Shown piece after piece: positions 63,612 to 64,000 of a stretch of DNA of 64,000 nt (position 1 is its first letter; the number at the start of each line of letters is the position of its first letter). The notes beneath the pieces are model-generated. The model worked only from the letters and a program-made list of their open reading frames with translations. It made no database searches and was not told where the DNA came from. The DNA comes from Paeniglutamicibacter quisquiliarum. GTDB taxonomy: Bacteria; Actinomycetota; Actinomycetes; Actinomycetales; Micrococcaceae. The DNA is taken from the NCBI RefSeq assembly GCF_019084045.1, contig NZ_JAHRED010000015.1, forward strand, positions 16,519-80,518. The letters run 5' to 3'. A program made the position numbers and the translations under genes.

Positions 63612-64000
63612 ATGACCACGATTCCTTGGGAGCAGGATGTATCCAACGCCACCTTCGCCAAGACTGCATCCATTTCACGTGCGGCCGACTATGCATTTCC
63701 ACCGCTGCAAGCACTGCATGTGTTCCGCAGAATCGGATTCACCCGGCATCAGGATCGAAGGCCTCGGGCCGAGGGCCTTGAATTTCGTTGGGGGAAGCTT
63801 TTGCCTTTTATCCCCTATGCAAGCACCGCCCGGGTGGTTCTGGAACCAACAAATGCCCTACGCCAGGCTTCCAAACCTCCACGCGGTCTGCCGCGAGCAG
63901 GAGTGGCGCGATGCATGGCTGCCGGACTTTCGGAGTTGCGCAGCTTGAGAGCAACCAGTTCCCGGATCCAGCCGCCGGACACTGCCCTTTGTCGGTCAGC
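63612..64000 (+). CDS. possible partial gene leaving the window
   Basis: An open frame of 129 codons runs from an ATG to the right edge without a stop. The product starts MTTIPWEQDVSNATFAKTAS and contains LEFRWGKLLPFIPYASTARV. There is no ribosome site, and codon use is less GC-biased than in the window's genes. A competing 103-codon frame overlaps it. I do not recognise a family; this may be a real accessory gene or a chance frame. Confidence 0.3.
   Translation, partial: MTTIPWEQDVSNATFAKTASISRAADYAFPPLQALHVFRRIGFTRHQDRRPRAEGLEFRWGKLLPFIPYASTARVVLEPTNALRQASKPPRGLPRAGVARCMAAGLSELRSLRATSSRIQPPDTALCRS

Overview
The window is high-GC DNA with dense, short-spaced genes. Features that point to an actinobacterium of the Micrococcaceae (Arthrobacter / Paeniglutamicibacter-like) are a guanidine-III riboswitch, an HspR-type HAIR operator, many leaderless-looking starts, an actinobacterial inositol-1-phosphate synthase, and the block cca - NUDIX - murJ - pseudokinase-like protein - trxB - trxA. 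That block normally lies close to the chromosomal origin in this group, so the right end is probably oriC-proximal. No tRNA, rRNA, CRISPR array or intact insertion sequence was seen.

Layout. 1-5.5 kb: two NarL/DesR-type two-component systems around a CPBP protease and an SGNH lipoprotein. 5.7-12.6 kb: FAD oxidoreductase plus GT87-like membrane protein, SRPBCC protein, PhoD-like phosphatase, double-hotdog thioesterase and FMN reductase. 13-16.3 kb: a small cysteine-rich protein divergent from a CsoR/CstR-like regulator, then a ClpC-type ATPase under a HAIR element. 16.4-25.3 kb: matrixin-like protease, a StyA-like monooxygenase, several secreted proteins, a J-like/NERD protein and a LuxR regulator. 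25.3-34.2 kb: Gdx exporter under a guanidine-III riboswitch, a secreted phosphatase, acyl-CoA ligase, panD, a zinc alcohol dehydrogenase and a sugar dehydrogenase. 33-38 kb: the thiO-thiS-thiG-(PCD/VOC)-thiF run under a TPP riboswitch, with divergent thiE. 38-42 kb: UvrA-like ABC protein, an OhrR-type MarR regulator and a GNAT protein.

42.3-49.2 kb is a six-gene nonulosonic (sialic) acid surface-glycan cluster: a CMP-sugar synthetase fused to an HAD phosphatase, a short NeuB, a GT2 glycosyltransferase, a polysialyltransferase-like protein and two further glycosyltransferase-like proteins linked by 4-29 bp overlaps. Inositol-phosphate synthase, formate-THF ligase, a propeller lipoprotein and an HAD phosphatase follow. 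At 55.1-55.6 kb there is a minus-strand run of three very small ORFs (35, 51 and 40 codons), two of which have good Shine-Dalgarno sequences; I do not recognise them. The last 1.1 kb has lower GC, AT-rich inverted repeats and one possible open frame that leaves the window.

The most noteworthy items are the sialic-acid cluster, the guanidine-III riboswitch with a visible competing hairpin, the HAIR-controlled ClpC, the tiny-ORF run, and a perfect 25-bp-arm palindrome at 30.4 kb. All functional statements come from reading the sequence; no database search was run.
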